Origin: Lichtheimia corymbifera B2541
Taxonomy: Eukaryota; Mucoromycota; Mucoromycetes; Mucorales; Lichtheimiaceae
Direction of reading: 5' to 3'
Assembly (NCBI GenBank): GCA_000697475.1
Contig: JNEU01000286.1
Span: forward strand, 1-20,250
Length of the DNA: 20,250 nt
Part shown: positions 1 through 8,916 of the stretch, piece after piece
How the letters are laid out: every line of letters begins with the position of its first letter
How positions within the stretch are numbered: position 1 is the first letter of the stretch
Notes under the pieces: model-generated
Databases searched by the model: none
What the model was told of the DNA's origin: nothing
What the model saw: the letters and a program-made list of their open reading frames with translations, nothing else
Program-made: the position numbers and the translations under genes

Positions 1-263
1 ATTGGCATCGTGAGTCTTGGATTGAAAGAAAAGTACCTCAAAACTACAAAGCATCATGGAGACACCTACACATCAAGAAAGCTAAACCAGGAACAACATC
101 CTATCACCCTGGCATTCTTAGTTAAATTCGTCCCTGAATAACCACCACACACAATCATGTACTACCCATAGTTAAGCAATAAGTGATGACTTCATCCTGA
201 CTATTATGACACCATTATTATGACACCATGCTACAAAATACAACGCTTTCGAATTAATCGTAA

Positions 264-514
264 ATGCATAAAAGACTCGAGTGTAAAAATGGTGCGGGCA
301 TGGTGGACATATACATGTGCCATGATGGATGCATTGCATGAAAGACTCAAGTGCAAAAATGGTGCGGGTATGATGAATAATGCACGTGACATTATGCCAG
401 CGAGGGCATAAAGGTGCTGTGTTTATATCATTTTATATTAATTGGCTGATCTGAGTATATGACTAGCATGCCTATTTTTTTTGGTGCGGGCGAGATGGGA
501 TTTTGGTGCGGGCG
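264..514 (+). repeat. Short dispersed/tandem repeats with a GGTGCGGG core
   Basis: Two near-identical ~40-bp segments lie at 264-303 and 334-373, about 70 bp apart. Each has an AAAGACTC[GA]AGTG stretch followed by AAAAATGGTGCGGG. Two further GGTGCGGGCG cores follow at 483-492 and 505-514, each after a T-run. No protein signal stands out here. The repeats may be remnants of a longer minisatellite or transposon end; the sequence does not show which. Confidence 0.6.
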
Positions 515-1401
515 TAGTAATTCCCCAATGCGTATTAATGTATCAATTGGGCAAGCATGTGCAAAGTCGTATTAGGTGGCAACTTGTACTCGAGCCTGTG
601 CCTGAATGGGGTTGATAGAACGGCTTCCCAGCATTGGATATGGTTCCTGGTGAAACACCAGCTCCCCGTTGCAAATGTTGTCGAGAATGCTCACGCTGTT
701 CCAATGCAGCTTGGGCTTCTTGATGACTGAGATTAACCATGAATGATGAACCTCGAAAGTACTGCGTGATTTGGGCACATTATGAGTGCGACTTGACGAG
801 CTTAGAAAATCCCATCAATGTTGGTCAAACTCTTAAGGCCTTAAGCACTGGGAACTCGCTACCAAAAGCTATCGTGGTCTGTAGCGCATTGCATCCAGGA
901 TATAGCGAGCAAAGATAAATCAAGACGGCGCCATTTTTTGTTCTTCTGTTGACCTCCTTTTGCTACAAGCACTAATGGCCTCACCCTGAATGTCGGATAA
1001 CAGTGGGACGCTAATACACCATCACAGATATTAGTACTCTGTCACTCACAGAATAATGTAATCCACCATGGTACTTACATCAACTTGGACTTGGAGATAT
1101 CAGCAATCAAAGAGTGATATGATGGAAGAAAGGAATGGGTGACAACATCTTTGTTTATATATGCGTGGTAAGCGTGGGTATTTCCGTGATCACAATGGAT
1201 GATAAAATGCTTGCTGGAGATGGTGATGAGCTGATGGATTGCTGAATGAGTTCACAACGTGCTTGATGCGATTGGATGCCCATGCGTAAATCAGGATCAT
1301 GCGACGAGATCCATTATAACCTTGCCATCACGAATGACTTGCTGTGCTCGAAAATGTTGCATCCGTGAGTGTACGTATCAGAAAGAAAAGTCGACAACGC
1401 C
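515..1401. other. No convincing gene; possible decayed coding fragments on the minus strand
   Basis: Open stretches on the minus strand at 543-740 and 572-778 overlap in two different frames, so at most one is real. Neither has a recognisable domain, start context or splice partner. Near 1289-1355 the minus strand has another short frame (MQHF...VIRDGKVIMDLVA) ending in TGA. It lies where a continuation of the 1402-1665 frame would be expected, and its DGK-x4-LV pattern faintly resembles DGKSLNVALV in the 5115-5600 fragment. I read the stretch as eroded sequence rather than a working gene. Confidence 0.35.
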
Positions 1402-1665
1402 TTAAGCGATAAACAGAGTACACAGCCGTAAATGATCCCTGCATGAGGGTGATATAACAGCTTCCTCACTTTTGTGGTGACCAGGCTCACAATTGTTGTC
1501 GTTCATCCTCTCCAAAGAAATATTGACACCTTCCTTCTCAATCCTCAAGGCGTAAGCACTCTGGTTGATCACAAGAAGAGCGTGTTGTGGCACTGATGAT
1601 GTCAAATGACCAAACCAAAGGTTCAGGCTGGGAGTCGAACACAAGGTGATGATATATCCTTCCAT
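1402..1665 (-). pseudogene. Unrecognised 87-aa reading frame, probable gene relic (copy A)
   Basis: This is an 87-codon frame on the minus strand. I recognise no family. Residues around the middle (ALLVINQSAYALRIEKEG) resemble AAIVIDQGRDRPIAGWKGS in the minus-strand frame at 5115-5600. The DNA just upstream of both (1695-2205 and 5665-6075) is clearly related, so the two are probably paralogues. A TATATA-like element sits at about 1753-1760, roughly 90 bp upstream of the ATG on the minus strand, as expected for a former promoter. Frames further downstream are interrupted by stops, so the copy is probably inactive, though an intron-containing live gene cannot be excluded. Confidence 0.3.
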
Positions 1666-1694
1666 CCCATCACCAAAACAATATTCAAGTCCAT

Positions 1695-2205
1695 ATCAAT
1701 AAGAATTCGTATGTATTGAAAGCAATTTGCTACGCATAAACAAAGCTTGCTCTATATAATGACTATCTGCTGTTCACGTGAAAAAGGCTGCTGCAAGTAA
1801 CTTGAGACTTGAGAGTAAAGACCTTGCTAATAACAACTGCTGCTACGCTTGGTTGTGGCAGAGGAGTATGCAACAACATGCGTTGTATCGAGTGACAAGG
1901 CTGTGAATGCTTTTCGAGTCAATGGAGTAGATAGCAACTGCTGGAATGAATGCTGTTACGATTGGTTGTGGCAGAAGGGTGTACAAGGGAACGTGCAGTG
2001 TCAAGGAATGCCGGTGTTGCTGTAGTGGGATCCACACGCCATGGAACTTGCCATTCAGTCAAAGACAATCGGATCAAGGCAGTTGTAGGATTGACATGAC
2101 GGGTTGAAGCAGGACAATCGTTCGCTGGTGTTAGTTGTACTTGAATGGGGCAACAGTTGAGAATGGGAGCAAGAGGGAAGAAGCCAGAAGCGGAAGAGCT
2201 GGAAA
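1695..2205. repeat. Segmental duplication, copy A (partner at 5665-6075)
   Basis: This block aligns in the same orientation with 5665-6075. Shared blocks, in order, include a CGTATGTATT[GA]AAAGCAATT motif, AACAACTGCTGCTA, a TTGGTTGTG[GT] run, and a 28-bp block at 2091-2118 matching 5963-5990 with one difference. It also contains an internal repeat: GGTTGTGGCAGA occurs at about 1851 and again at about 1964, with related flanks. It lies 5' of the minus-strand frame 1402-1665, so it is probably a duplicated promoter region rather than a duplicated coding region. Confidence 0.75.
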
Positions 2206-2267
2206 TTAAATAGGTCAGACACTGTCAGACATATCCATATACACTGATATCAATGCATGATATTGGG

Positions 2268-2885
2268 ATTGCCTGTCTCGAACCTCAAACTTGCACACAA
2301 TGTGCTCTAGGTCATGCTGAACAACTTTGTCTTAATAAAGGACCCACACTTCATTTGAAAATTTCGAAAGGGAGAGCATAATGTGGGGTTTACTATGATG
2401 GGCGGAAATTGGGAAAGCGCCCGATTTATGAAAAAGTCAATCAGTATGTAGTTTCTTGGGATTCCCCATCTCGCACTTGAAACTTGGTCAGACGGTACTC
2501 TCGCACATGCTGATCAACTCCATTCATTTAAAAACCGCATGGTTCATTATGAACATTTTGAATGCCGGCCAGCCCAAAAGTAGGATAAAGTACGGTCGGC
2601 GCTCCTGTTCCCCGAGATTGCCCACCTCGAACCTGAAACTTTCACACAACACCCTTTCGACCACGCCGAGCAATTTCGTTCCCATAAAGACCCCAGAGTT
2701 CATTATGAAAATCTTGAATGTGGGAGAGACGACGAATGGATGAAAACATAAATAGGGTGTACGGCCGTGCGCGCCGATATTGCCCATCGCGACCCCGAAA
2801 CTTGGTGAGGAGGTGCTCTCGGTCATGCTGATCAACATAGTTCTCATAAAGCCTCTACACATCATTATGGAGATTTGGAGAAGCA
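2268..2885 (+). repeat. Degenerate tandem array, four units of about 156-192 bp
   Basis: Four diverged copies of a ~105-bp core run in the same direction. The core reads roughly GGGATTGCCCATCTCGAACC, then [TC][GC]AAACTT, CATGCTGATCAACTTTGTTC, AAAGACCCCACA and TTCATTATGAAAATTTTGAA. The AAACTT landmarks fall near 2287, 2479, 2635 and 2797, giving spacings of 192, 156 and 162, all multiples of three. Diverged versions of the same core recur inside the palindrome arms further on (AAACTT near 3321 and 4349, plus inverted copies). The array is therefore part of one repeat family with the palindrome. Confidence 0.75.
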
Positions 2886-2887
2886 GA

Positions 2888-3013
2888 CACCTTCATGTTT
2901 TTACATATGCTGTAAGCGTGATGCTATATGGAGAGTGGTGTTTGTTCATTGTCAAGCAGCTTGACCCTGATAGAGCGTAAGAAGCACAGGGGCATGCTTG
3001 TGTAACACAACTC
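2888..3013 (+). repeat. Truncated copy of the palindrome's outer arm (forward)
   Basis: The segment matches 3415-3540 and 4435-4560 in the same direction: CACCTT[CT]ATGTTTTTACATA, GCGTGATGCTATATG, GGTGTTTGTTCATTGTCAAG, then CTTGA[CT]CCTGATAGAGC and a G-rich tail. It follows directly on the last tandem unit, in the order seen after the forward arms at 3268-3473 and 4303-4502. The array plus this segment thus reads like one complete forward copy of the element. It ends abruptly just before the inverted copy that begins at 3031. Confidence 0.75.
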
Positions 3014-3030
3014 ATTTGCATAATACTTCA

Positions 3031-3473
3031 CAATGAACAAACACCACTTGTCATATAGCATCATGCTTACAACATATGTAAAAACATAAAGATGTCTGTA
3101 TCTCTGAACTTTACAATGAAGCGTGGGGTCTTCAATCGAACAAAGCTGCTCGTCGGGGTGAAGCGCACCTTGGGTGCAACTTTCACGATCGTCGTGGCCA
3201 ATCTCAGATTCACTCAATGTCACCACCAGCCAAAGTTGAAAAAAAAATCTAGAGGTCGACCCACGATCCACTTTGGCTGGTGGTGGCATTGCGAAATCTA
3301 GGATCGACGAGGTTGATCGTGAAACTTGCACCCAAGGTGCGCTTCACCCCGACGAGCAACTTTGTTCGATTGAAGACCCCACATTTCATTGTAAAGTTTT
3401 GAGATACAGGCACCTTTATGTTTTGCATATGCTATAAGCGTGATGCTATATGACAAGTGGTGTTTGTTCATTG
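3031..3473. repeat. Left inner inverted repeat (arms ~206 bp, spacer ~29 bp)
   Basis: The left arm, 3031-3238, begins CAATGAACAAACACCACTTG and ends at the CACCACCAGCCAAAGT block. The right arm, 3268-3473, is its inverted copy, beginning CCACTTTGGCTGGTGGTG and ending TGTTTGTTCATTG. The ~29-bp spacer contains an A-run and a TCGACCC motif. The right arm is a diverged version of the forward tandem unit at 2268-2885. The short frames on both strands here are by-products of the symmetry. Confidence 0.85.
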
Positions 3474-3591
3474 TCAAGTAGGTAGACCTTGATAGAGCCA
3501 AAGATGCAGAGAGGCGTGTTTGTGTGCCTGAGCTAAAAAGTCAACACTTCAGGGACAATGCATGGCAGGTACGCAAATGACATTTCCAATG

Positions 3592-3940
3592 CATACATTG
3601 GCAGCTAACATGTACTTTTTCTCATTCCCAGCTTTTGCCGAATCCACTTGATGGGAACGATGCGCCTGCTCCAGACATTCATCTCCATCATTCAACTTTC
3701 TTGATCCGAGCTGATTTGACCGAGTTACGCTCAAACAAAGAGCACATCAGCCCATACATGCAGCATGCACTATCTACCTCAACTGATGTATCTTTATTTG
3801 AGCGTAACTCAGTCAAATTGGCTCGGATCAAGAAAGTTGAATGATGGAGATGAATGTCTGGAGCAGGCGCATCGTTCCCATCAAGTGGATTGGGTAAAAG
3901 CTGGGAACGGAAAAAAGTGCATATTAGCTGCCAATGTATG
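3592..3940. repeat. Central inverted repeat, 144-bp ungapped arms
   Basis: Arm 3592-3735 and arm 3797-3940 align without a gap. I count about 10 differences in 144 positions; nine are transitions and one is a G/C change. A 60-bp stretch from about 3651 is identical between arms. With one 1-base shift the pairing continues inward (ACATCAG at 3744 with CTGATGT at 3783), leaving a ~32-bp loop. Both strands therefore encode nearly the same short frame (LPNPLDGNDAPAPDIHLHH...), which is not evidence of coding. Confidence 0.9.
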
Positions 3941-4058
3941 ATGGTTACTGAATCGTCCATTAACTATCAAGGATTGGCCCTTTCTGTTCACCCCAACAGG
4001 TGTGCTACACAAACACGCCGCTCTGCATCTTTGGCTCTATTAGAGTCTAGCTACTTGA

Positions 4059-4502
4059 CAATCACCAAACACCACTTTACATATGCCATGATGCTTATAT
4101 CATAGTAAAGACATAAAGATGCCCATAACTAAAAATTCTACAATGAAACGTGGGGTCTTCAATCGAACAAGGTTGCTCGTCGGGGTGAAGCGCACCTTGG
4201 GTGCAAGTTTCACGATCCAGCTCGCCAATCCCAAATTTCGCAAAGTCACCACCAGCCTCGTCGACAAAAAAAAATTCAAGAGATCGACCCCCGTTCCACT
4301 TTGGCTGGTGTTGACATTGCGAAATCTGGGATCGGCGAGCCTGATCGTGAAACTTGGACAGTATACGCTTTCGACCACGACGAGCAAGTTTGTTCGATTG
4401 AAGACCCCACGTTTCATTGTAAAATTTAGAGATACAGGCACCTTTATGTTTTTACATGTGCTGTAAGTGTGATGCTATATGAGAGGTGGTCTTTGTTCAT
4501 TG
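4059..4502. repeat. Right inner inverted repeat (mirror of 3031-3473)
   Basis: Left arm 4059-4257 and right arm 4303-4502 are inverted copies with a spacer of about 45 bp that includes an A-run and a GATCGACCCCCG block. CACCAGCC at 4250-4257 pairs with GGCTGGTG at 4303-4310. The block is the mirror image of 3031-3473 about the central axis. Beyond it, 4503-4560 continues with sequence matching the outer flank at 3474-3540. Confidence 0.85.
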
Positions 4503-4560
4503 TCGATAGCCCCACCCTCATGAGTCAAAATGCAGAGGCCTGTTTGTGCAACTCAAAACC

Positions 4561-5114
4561 AAAAGGACGGGACTTGAGGGGATGAATGCGATTGGTGGAG
4601 AAATGCATGATTGATTCTTCCCTTGCCTGCTTATTGTAGAGTCCGCGTATGATACCTCCGTACGGGATGGTTCGTTCTTATATAAGGTTGCAAAGATAGT
4701 GTTAGCGAAAAATTGTCATAGGTAGGCAGGGTATGTGATTGTGCGACATTGTTTCACGCCTACTCTTTCTCGAACGTAATGAGTTAAGCTTACAATGAAC
4801 CAAAAAACATACCTAACAATCACTATGCTGGGCATCAACACTCTGAATGTATTGTAAATTAAGCGTTCGAGGATCTCCCCTGCCTTTTATCTACAATCAG
4901 CATGTGAGCTAGAAAGCTTTAGCGAATGTAATATAGAATGCGACAAAAAAAGGAGCACTTCAATACAATAACATTGTAAATGATCCGACCTCGCCCTCCG
5001 ACATTTAAAATTCTATTACTCCCCTTTCAATCCAGACACCAACCAATGATCCACATCTGCACATGTGAGCTGATAGTAGGATATCCAAAACATTTCCTTG
5101 AATACAATTTTCAT
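4561..5114. other. Intergenic stretch, nothing recognisable
   Basis: This is AT-rich sequence with no open frame of note, no RNA gene I recognise and no clear repeat. It separates the palindrome from the minus-strand relic at 5115-5600 and would hold that relic's 3' end. Confidence 0.5.
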
Positions 5115-5600
5115 TCAATGATAAATTCGAAGAATAGCAAAATATGGTAGTAGTGTGGATGTATTACAAATTGAATAAGATAAAGGTGAATCACATGGAA
5201 GACACAGGTAGGATAATTGTGTCGTTGTATTCTTGTTGCTGCTATCATAAACACCTTCATCATTATTGGAAAAGAGCTGCTGCATTGAATCGAGTATTCC
5301 AATATCATCCACGGCTGTTGAACACCTCTCGTCAAAGATATAAGCCCTGTAGTCAATCGCATCCAATCCATCATCATCCTCAGTCGCATCCACATGGTAC
5401 GATCCATTGTTGCTGCTGACGACGCGCCAAGTAACCAAAGCAACATTCAAGGATTTCCCATCACTGCATTTGATTGCATCCTTCATCCATCCATAACCGT
5501 TGCAAGTCCAATGAGAAAGAGCCTCTGTGATTGCTGCTGATATGCTTCCTTTCCATCCGGCTATTGGTCTATCTCTTCCTTGATCAATTACAATCGCAGC
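5115..5600 (-). pseudogene. Unrecognised coding-like frame, probable gene relic (copy B)
   Basis: The minus-strand frame stays open for about 160 codons, from just after a TGA at 5601-5603. The first ATG in frame is at 5486, which would leave a 123-aa product. Composition is protein-like over the first two thirds: Trp-, Gly- and Asp-rich, with motifs such as HWTCNGYGW, DGKSLNVALVTWRV and NNGSYHVDAT. Upstream, at about 5655, an ATG opens a different frame that ends near 5577, so reading through would need an intron or a frameshift. The upstream DNA is a duplicate of that at 1695-2205. The alternation of hydrophobic and Gly/Asn residues suggests a small beta-rich, perhaps secreted, protein, but I recognise no family. 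Confidence 0.35.
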
Positions 5601-5664
5601 TCAACCAGGTGAAGGTTACTCGCATTGCGGTGCACTCGATAGCTGATATGGCATCATCCATTGG

Positions 5665-6075
5665 TATCCGTATGTATTAAAGCAATTCGACACGTGAATA
5701 TAGCTGTTTTTCGTGTGAAAGACGCTGCCAGCAACCTGAAACAATGGGATAACAACTGCTGCTATGTTTGGTTGTGTAGAGGGAGAGTGCAAGAGCGTGT
5801 GTTGTAGTAGATTGACAAGATTGTGAACGCTGTTGCAATTGAATGTAGCAGAGGAGTGTGCAAAAGAAAGTGGAGCGTTGAGAGTCGCGCATGTTGGTGT
5901 GGGGTGCACTCGCTATACACTCAGCATCAGTCGAAGGCAATCGGTTCTAGACAATTGTGGTATTGACATGATGGGTTGAAGCAGGACAATTGTACGTCGC
6001 AAGCGGTAGTTGTATGGGAGAAGAGTTGCGATTGGGAGGTGGAGACAAGAAGCTGAGAGTGGAAGAATGGGCACG
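5665..6075. repeat. Segmental duplication, copy B (partner at 1695-2205)
   Basis: Direct-orientation partner of the block at 1695-2205, somewhat shorter through small deletions. The best-conserved part is 5963-5990 (27 of 28 bases shared with 2091-2118). It lies immediately 5' of the minus-strand frames near 5655-5115, in the same relation as copy A to its frame. Confidence 0.75.
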
Positions 6076-6521
6076 TCCTTATGTGACCTACAAAAATAAC
6101 CTCGTGGATTTATCGCTTCGACTCAGTACTTCAAGATGCTTGACCACTTTATCAGTTCGATTCATCATGACAACAACTCTCACGCTCAATCACACATAAA
6201 CAAGGCTGCTTGCACCAACACTATCATACGCCCTTTCTTTCCATTTGTATGCATACCATCAATTATCAATGACCTTTGTTAAGTCGAGGATAGCCTTTGT
6301 GTGATTCCCAAAATGAGGGTACACATGATGCATTCATCTTAATATCCCGCTAGACATGTACTATTGTCAAAAGAGTCCCAAATTTTCCATCAGAGTGAGG
6401 TTGCCTTTTGCCTACAAATGTACCTACCATAGAGGTTTCGTCAAGGAACACAGGCAAATGTCATTAAGACACCAATGAGCACTTCAGGTGGAAAATGCAA
6501 CGAAGTGACAAAGCTACATAG
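6076..6521. other. Intergenic stretch, nothing recognisable
   Basis: No supported gene, RNA or repeat. A short plus-strand frame (5990-6199) overlaps duplicated sequence and has no recognisable features. Confidence 0.45.
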
Positions 6522-6821
6522 GTGGAAACAAAAAAGAAACTACAAACGCTGATATCCCCCGATAATATTCAACAACTGGAGCAGTCGCTCCACTCACAAC
6601 CCCTCACGCCGTCAGTTCCATCAAAGCGACCAAAGGCGACCAAAGCGATAAATGTCACTAGCATACAAGAGCTTGCAGTCCTCTCCCCACCTCCAAACCA
6701 GCGATTATTATCAGCAATACCACCACCGCATAACAGGCAATACAAAGATGTATTAATCCATGATATCATGTCAACATTTCATTCAAAGGAATCCCATCAT
6801 ATGAATGCTCCATCTCTTTAA
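6522..6821 (+). CDS. Possible exon of an unrecognised protein (weak)
   Basis: An open frame of about 100 codons runs to a TAA at 6819-6821. No ATG opens it: the frame begins right after an in-frame TAG that is part of CTACATAG, which could be a 3' splice site followed by GTGGAAAC. If so, this is the last exon of a gene whose first exon lies upstream; I found no in-frame partner exon. The product would be rich in Ser, Pro, Gln and Lys (SPDNIQQLEQSLHSQPLTPS, SPPPNQRLLSAIPPPHNRQY), typical of disordered regions. No family recognised. It may simply be chance, and it lies ~180 bp upstream of the mannanase TATA box. Confidence 0.2.
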   Translation: METKKKLQTLISPDNIQQLEQSLHSQPLTPSVPSKRPKATKAINVTSIQELAVLSPPPNQRLLSAIPPPHNRQYKDVLIHDIMSTFHSKESHHMNAPSL

Positions 6822-6998
6822 CGAGTGAATAAAGACACAACATTTCAATTCGTTTCATTGTTGCAAGTGGCTGAATGTTGATGCTATGGTAGTACAGCTT
6901 ATGTAAAAGGTGGATGCACCAGATTATGTAAAAGATGGATACAAAGTTGCTTATCCCCGCATCCCGCCAAATTCAGCTCTGATGAAAGCATCATTGTG

Positions 6999-7006
6999 TA
7001 TATAAA
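6999..7006 (+). promoter_or_regulatory. TATA box of the mannanase gene
   Basis: TATATAAA lies 43 bp before the ATG at 7049, a suitable distance for a short 5' leader. Confidence 0.7.
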
Positions 7007-7048
7007 CCCCCTTGCGATGGATTCTAGATAGCAGCATCATTCGTTAAA

Positions 7049-8735
7049 ATGGTACTGAAGACATCACTCTTTGCTCTTGCAGTTGCAGCTACGTTTGTGT
7101 CAGCAAAACCTTTGGACAAGCAACAAGATGATGCATTTGTCCAAATAGCCGAGGATGGATCTGGATTCACACGATATGGCGTTCCTTACATGATGCGATC
7201 GTCAAATTACTGGCACGCTATGTGGCTCGGTGCCGATGACTGTAACGGTGGTGATCGTAAGCGTATGGAGAACGAAGTTCGTCAGCTGGCTGAAATGGGC
7301 ATCAACAACCTGCGTATCATGGCATCTTCCGAGGGACCTGATGATCAGCCCTATCGTGTGCGACCCTCCTTAATGCCAAAGCCTGGTGAATACAATGAAG
7401 CAGTATTCAAGGGGCTTGATTATCTCTTGGACACCATGGATAAATACAACATGACTGCTGTCAGTAAGTAATCAATAATCAAGGCAATGCAATGCTGGTC
7501 CATTTAAAACTTAATTCCTTTTTTTCATTGCAGTGACCATGAACAACTTTTGGCATTGGTCTGGAGGGTATGTGTGGTCACATAACATCCTTGGATAATA
7601 TAACAGATTGCTCATATTGCGTTATAGCTTTGGTCAATACGTCGCTTGGGTCACTGGTAACCAAACCATTCCTTATCCTGCTGGTGATGTTACCTACGAT
7701 GACTTTACCCAGTATGCTGCTCGTTTCTATAATGACAGTAGCGTTGCACCCAAGGCCCAAGAAATTTTCAAGAATCATATCAAGACCGTGCAAAACCGCG
7801 TAAACACCGTCAATGGCAAGACCTACAAGGATGACCCTGTTATCATGAGTATGTACACTCCTTGAACCCAAGGCAACTTATGCTCATTGTTTTGTGGTAT
7901 TTAGCATGGCAACTCGCCAATGAACCCCAGCAAGGCCCTGGATGGTGGTTTGAAGAAATCAGCTCCTTCATGAAAAAGAACGCACCCAAGCATCTTGTTA
8001 GCGCTGGTCTTGAGTCCATCCTTGACAAGTATGATTTCGATCGTGCACACAAGCATAAGAATATTGATTACGCCACCTGCCATCTTTGGGTTGAAAAGTA
8101 AGTGTAGATTGCAGGGATCACTTTCTTAATAGACTCACTCCCTCCTTCTTCTATGTACCATAGTCGCGGCATTTATGATCCAGCCAATGTCACCACCTTT
8201 GCTGATGCTCAAGCTGCTGCCAAAGATTTTATCTCCAGCCGATCTGAATGGGCACAGACCTTGAAGAAGCCTATTCTCTTGGAGGAATTTGGAATGGTAA
8301 TACACTCATTGTTATTTGAAGGGGTCGTCATGTCACTAACATGTTGTTATTCATAGGCACGCGATGCTTGGCATAAGCCTAATGATCTTGAATACAAGTA
8401 TGATCCATCTACGCCTACGACGCATAAGGATAAATTCTATAAGGATATCTTTGATCAAATCGTCGATCTTGCCAAAGATCGCAAATTCAGTGGCAGTGGC
8501 TTCTGGGCATATAGCGGTGAGGGTCGTTCCACAGATTATCCAAACAAGTACGGCATGGTATTCCTTGGTGACCCACCACACGAGGTAAGTCTGCAAATGA
8601 TCAATATCGCTCTTTAATTTAACTAACAACTGATTACAACAATAGCCTAGAGGATGGTACAGCGTTTACGACAAGGATACCACTGTGAAGGTGATTAGAG
8701 ATTACAATGCAGAGCTCGAGAAACTTGAGCATTAG
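7049..8735 (+). CDS. Secreted GH5 mannan endo-1,4-beta-mannosidase
   Basis: Seven exons: 7049-7463, 7534-7567, 7628-7848, 7905-8097, 8164-8296, 8357-8584 and 8646-8735. All six introns (56-70 bp) are GT-AG, and the joined frame gives 437 aa. Residues 1-19 (MVLKTSLFALAVAATFVSA) form a signal peptide, so the enzyme should act outside the cell, cutting internal beta-1,4 bonds of mannans. The body is a GH5 (subfamily 7-like) TIM barrel: MNNFWHWSGGFGQYVAW near 139-155, the acid/base Glu230 in WQLANEPQ, and the nucleophile Glu329 in LLEEFGM. There is no carbohydrate-binding module. The 34-bp second exon is unusually small but keeps the frame and a conserved motif. A TATA box precedes the start. The family call is firm; substrate specificity is inferred from the family. 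Confidence 0.92.
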
Positions 8736-8916
8736 ATAGCAGTAGTTGCTGTAATAATATAAACATACGCTTATGAGATCTACATGCTACTTTTGGGGTT
8801 ATAATAATAACTTGACATTGTGAGGCATCAGAGTAAAGATAGCCCATGTGAATGTTATCAGGGCAACTTTTCACTCCGATATCCGATCTTGTGGTACTTG
8901 TTGCTCCTCTCAAAGA
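8736..8916. other. Mannanase 3' region
   Basis: AT-rich 3' flank with AATATAAA at about 8756. Only antisense or chance frames are present. Confidence 0.4.

Larger units (their letters stand above)
3031..4502. repeat. 1.47-kb nested palindrome (palindrome of palindromes)
   Basis: The whole region is symmetric about position 3766: 3592 pairs with 3940, 3735 with 3797, 3473 with 4059, and 3031 with about 4501. The matching coordinates add up to 7532 throughout, so almost no net insertion or deletion separates the halves. Inside each half is a second palindrome (3031-3473 and 4059-4502), giving four alternating copies of a ~205-bp arm. The central spacer is only about 32 bp (3751-3782). No terminal target-site duplication and no transposase gene were found. 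It could be a foldback or MITE-like element, or the product of inverted duplications of the adjacent tandem unit. Confidence 0.85.

Noticed and set aside
264..514. Repeated short motif resembling a CRISPR-like array
   Set aside because: There are only two full copies plus partial cores with irregular spacing, no consistent spacer length, and the genome is eukaryotic.
3635..3960. Two short frames on opposite strands encoding nearly identical peptides
   Set aside because: They are the same sequence read from the two arms of the central palindrome; the similarity follows from DNA symmetry, not from protein selection.
3031..4502. Complete autonomous DNA transposon
   Set aside because: No transposase reading frame, no clear target-site duplication and only short frames are present; at most it is a non-autonomous element.
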